Below are positions 63,622 through 64,000 of a stretch of 64,000 nt of DNA, one piece after another; position 1 is the first letter of the stretch, and each line of letters starts with the position of its first letter. The stretch is from positions 1-64,000 of the forward strand of contig JACIYN010000007.1 in NCBI GenBank assembly GCA_014359885.1, given 5' to 3'. Source of the stretch: Desulfacinum sp. GTDB taxonomy: Bacteria > Desulfobacterota > Syntrophobacteria > Syntrophobacterales > DSM-9756. A program made the position numbers and the translations under genes. The notes below the pieces were generated by a model. It was not told where the DNA came from. It saw only the letters and a list, made by a program, of their open reading frames with translations, and made no database searches.

Positions 63622-64000
63622 CTACTCCTTCTCCAGAATCACCACCTCCACTTCCCCTTCCAGGGCCTTGCGGAATCGTTCGGCGTCCTCCCGGGACCCC
63701 ACGATGGCGCCGTAGTGCATGGGGATGGCCACCTTGGGGCGGATGGCTCTGGCGGCCTGGACGGCCTCGTCGGCATCCATGACGTACTTTCCCGACACGG
63801 GCAGGAAGGCCACGTCCACGCCCAGGCCCTCCATTTCGGGGATGAAGTCGGTATCGCCCGCATGGTAGTAGCGCACTCCGTCCAGCGTCACCACGAAGGC
63901 CAGCATGCCCGCTTCCTTGGGATGGAATTTCTTGTGGGTGTTGTAGGCGGGAAGCACCTGGATTTCCACGCCGTTCACATTCAGCCGATCGCCCGGACGA
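63622..64000 (-). CDS. Metal-dependent hydrolase (UPF0173 / beta-lactamase-fold), 5' partial
   Basis: The frame is open to the window edge, so the N-terminal half, with the usual metal-binding His-x-His-x-Asp-His, is outside. The visible 126 residues have VLPAYNTHKKFHPKEAG, YYHAGDTDFIPEM (metal-binding Asp region), FLPVSGKYVMDADEAVQAA and IPMHYGAIVGS, the pattern of the YtkL/UPF0173 group. Stop TAG at 63622, adjoining a heptad tract. Substrate unknown. Confidence 0.82.
   Translation of the reverse strand, partial: RPGDRLNVNGVEIQVLPAYNTHKKFHPKEAGMLAFVVTLDGVRYYHAGDTDFIPEMEGLGVDVAFLPVSGKYVMDADEAVQAARAIRPKVAIPMHYGAIVGSREDAERFRKALEGEVEVVILEKE

Overview
The window is 64 kb of GC-rich bacterial chromosome with chromosomal housekeeping genes throughout. 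It contains no rRNA, recognisable tRNA, CRISPR array, transposase or phage gene. The set of genes points to an anaerobic deltaproteobacterium of the Syntrophobacter/Desulfacinum type. Supporting this are a split archaeal-type glutamate synthase carrying ferredoxin domains, a NifA-like regulator with GlnB/GlnD/GlnE, paired PilT-type ATPases, a CobA-HemD fusion and MlaA. This placement is inference from gene content; no marker gene was compared.

Layout. 1-1.7 kb: end of a biotin-protein-ligase-N-domain protein and a lone nucleotidyltransferase. 1.9-11.4 kb (minus): a complete tryptophan operon, trpL-aroF-trpE-trpG-trpD-trpC-trpF-trpB-trpA, behind a promoter, a leader peptide rich in Trp codons and two terminator-like hairpins. 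11.4-12.6 kb: toxin-antitoxin genes (HicBA; an antitoxin with a truncated ParE). 12.7-15.7 kb: recD2 and trmO. 15.9-23.5 kb: four glycosyltransferases and a HAD phosphatase, possibly for a glycerate-based compatible solute, then pyrF. 23.5-24.8 kb: a second HicBA and a YbaK deacylase. 25.2-43.7 kb (minus): a nitrogen island with glutamate synthase in three genes, glnE, glnA (with a sigma-54 type promoter), glnD, glnB, nadE, a sigma-54 activator and a DUF4301 gene. 43.9-45.9 kb: mlaA, a Ca/Na antiporter and a small membrane protein. 46.3-49.3 kb: a third HicBA, then hemC and cobA-hemD. 49.9-53.3 kb: fmdB-like, cyclophilin-like, an unassigned gene, gmhA-like and a class IV aminotransferase. 53.5-55.4 kb: a HAD hydrolase and a PAC2 protein. 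55.8-58.9 kb: thiD, thiL, thiE. 59-64 kb: two PilT-like ATPases, a PPP phosphatase, a radical SAM protein and the start-truncated end of a metallo-hydrolase.

The nitrogen genes form one logical circuit. GlnD would uridylylate GlnB, GlnE would adenylylate GlnA, and the three-part glutamate synthase uses the glutamine. NadE is glutamine dependent and sits in one transcript with glnB and the activator gene.

Nearly every intergenic gap over 150 bp is filled by dispersed repeats. Two are MITE-like: one of about 215 bp (and a 145-165 bp sibling with the same ends) with termini near GGAGGCTGTCCGAAAA, and one of about 150-230 bp with termini near TGAAAGAACC. There are also short GC palindromes, and heptamer arrays in which nearly every unit carries a stop codon on the sense strand of the upstream gene. 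Several genes take their stop codon from such a repeat.
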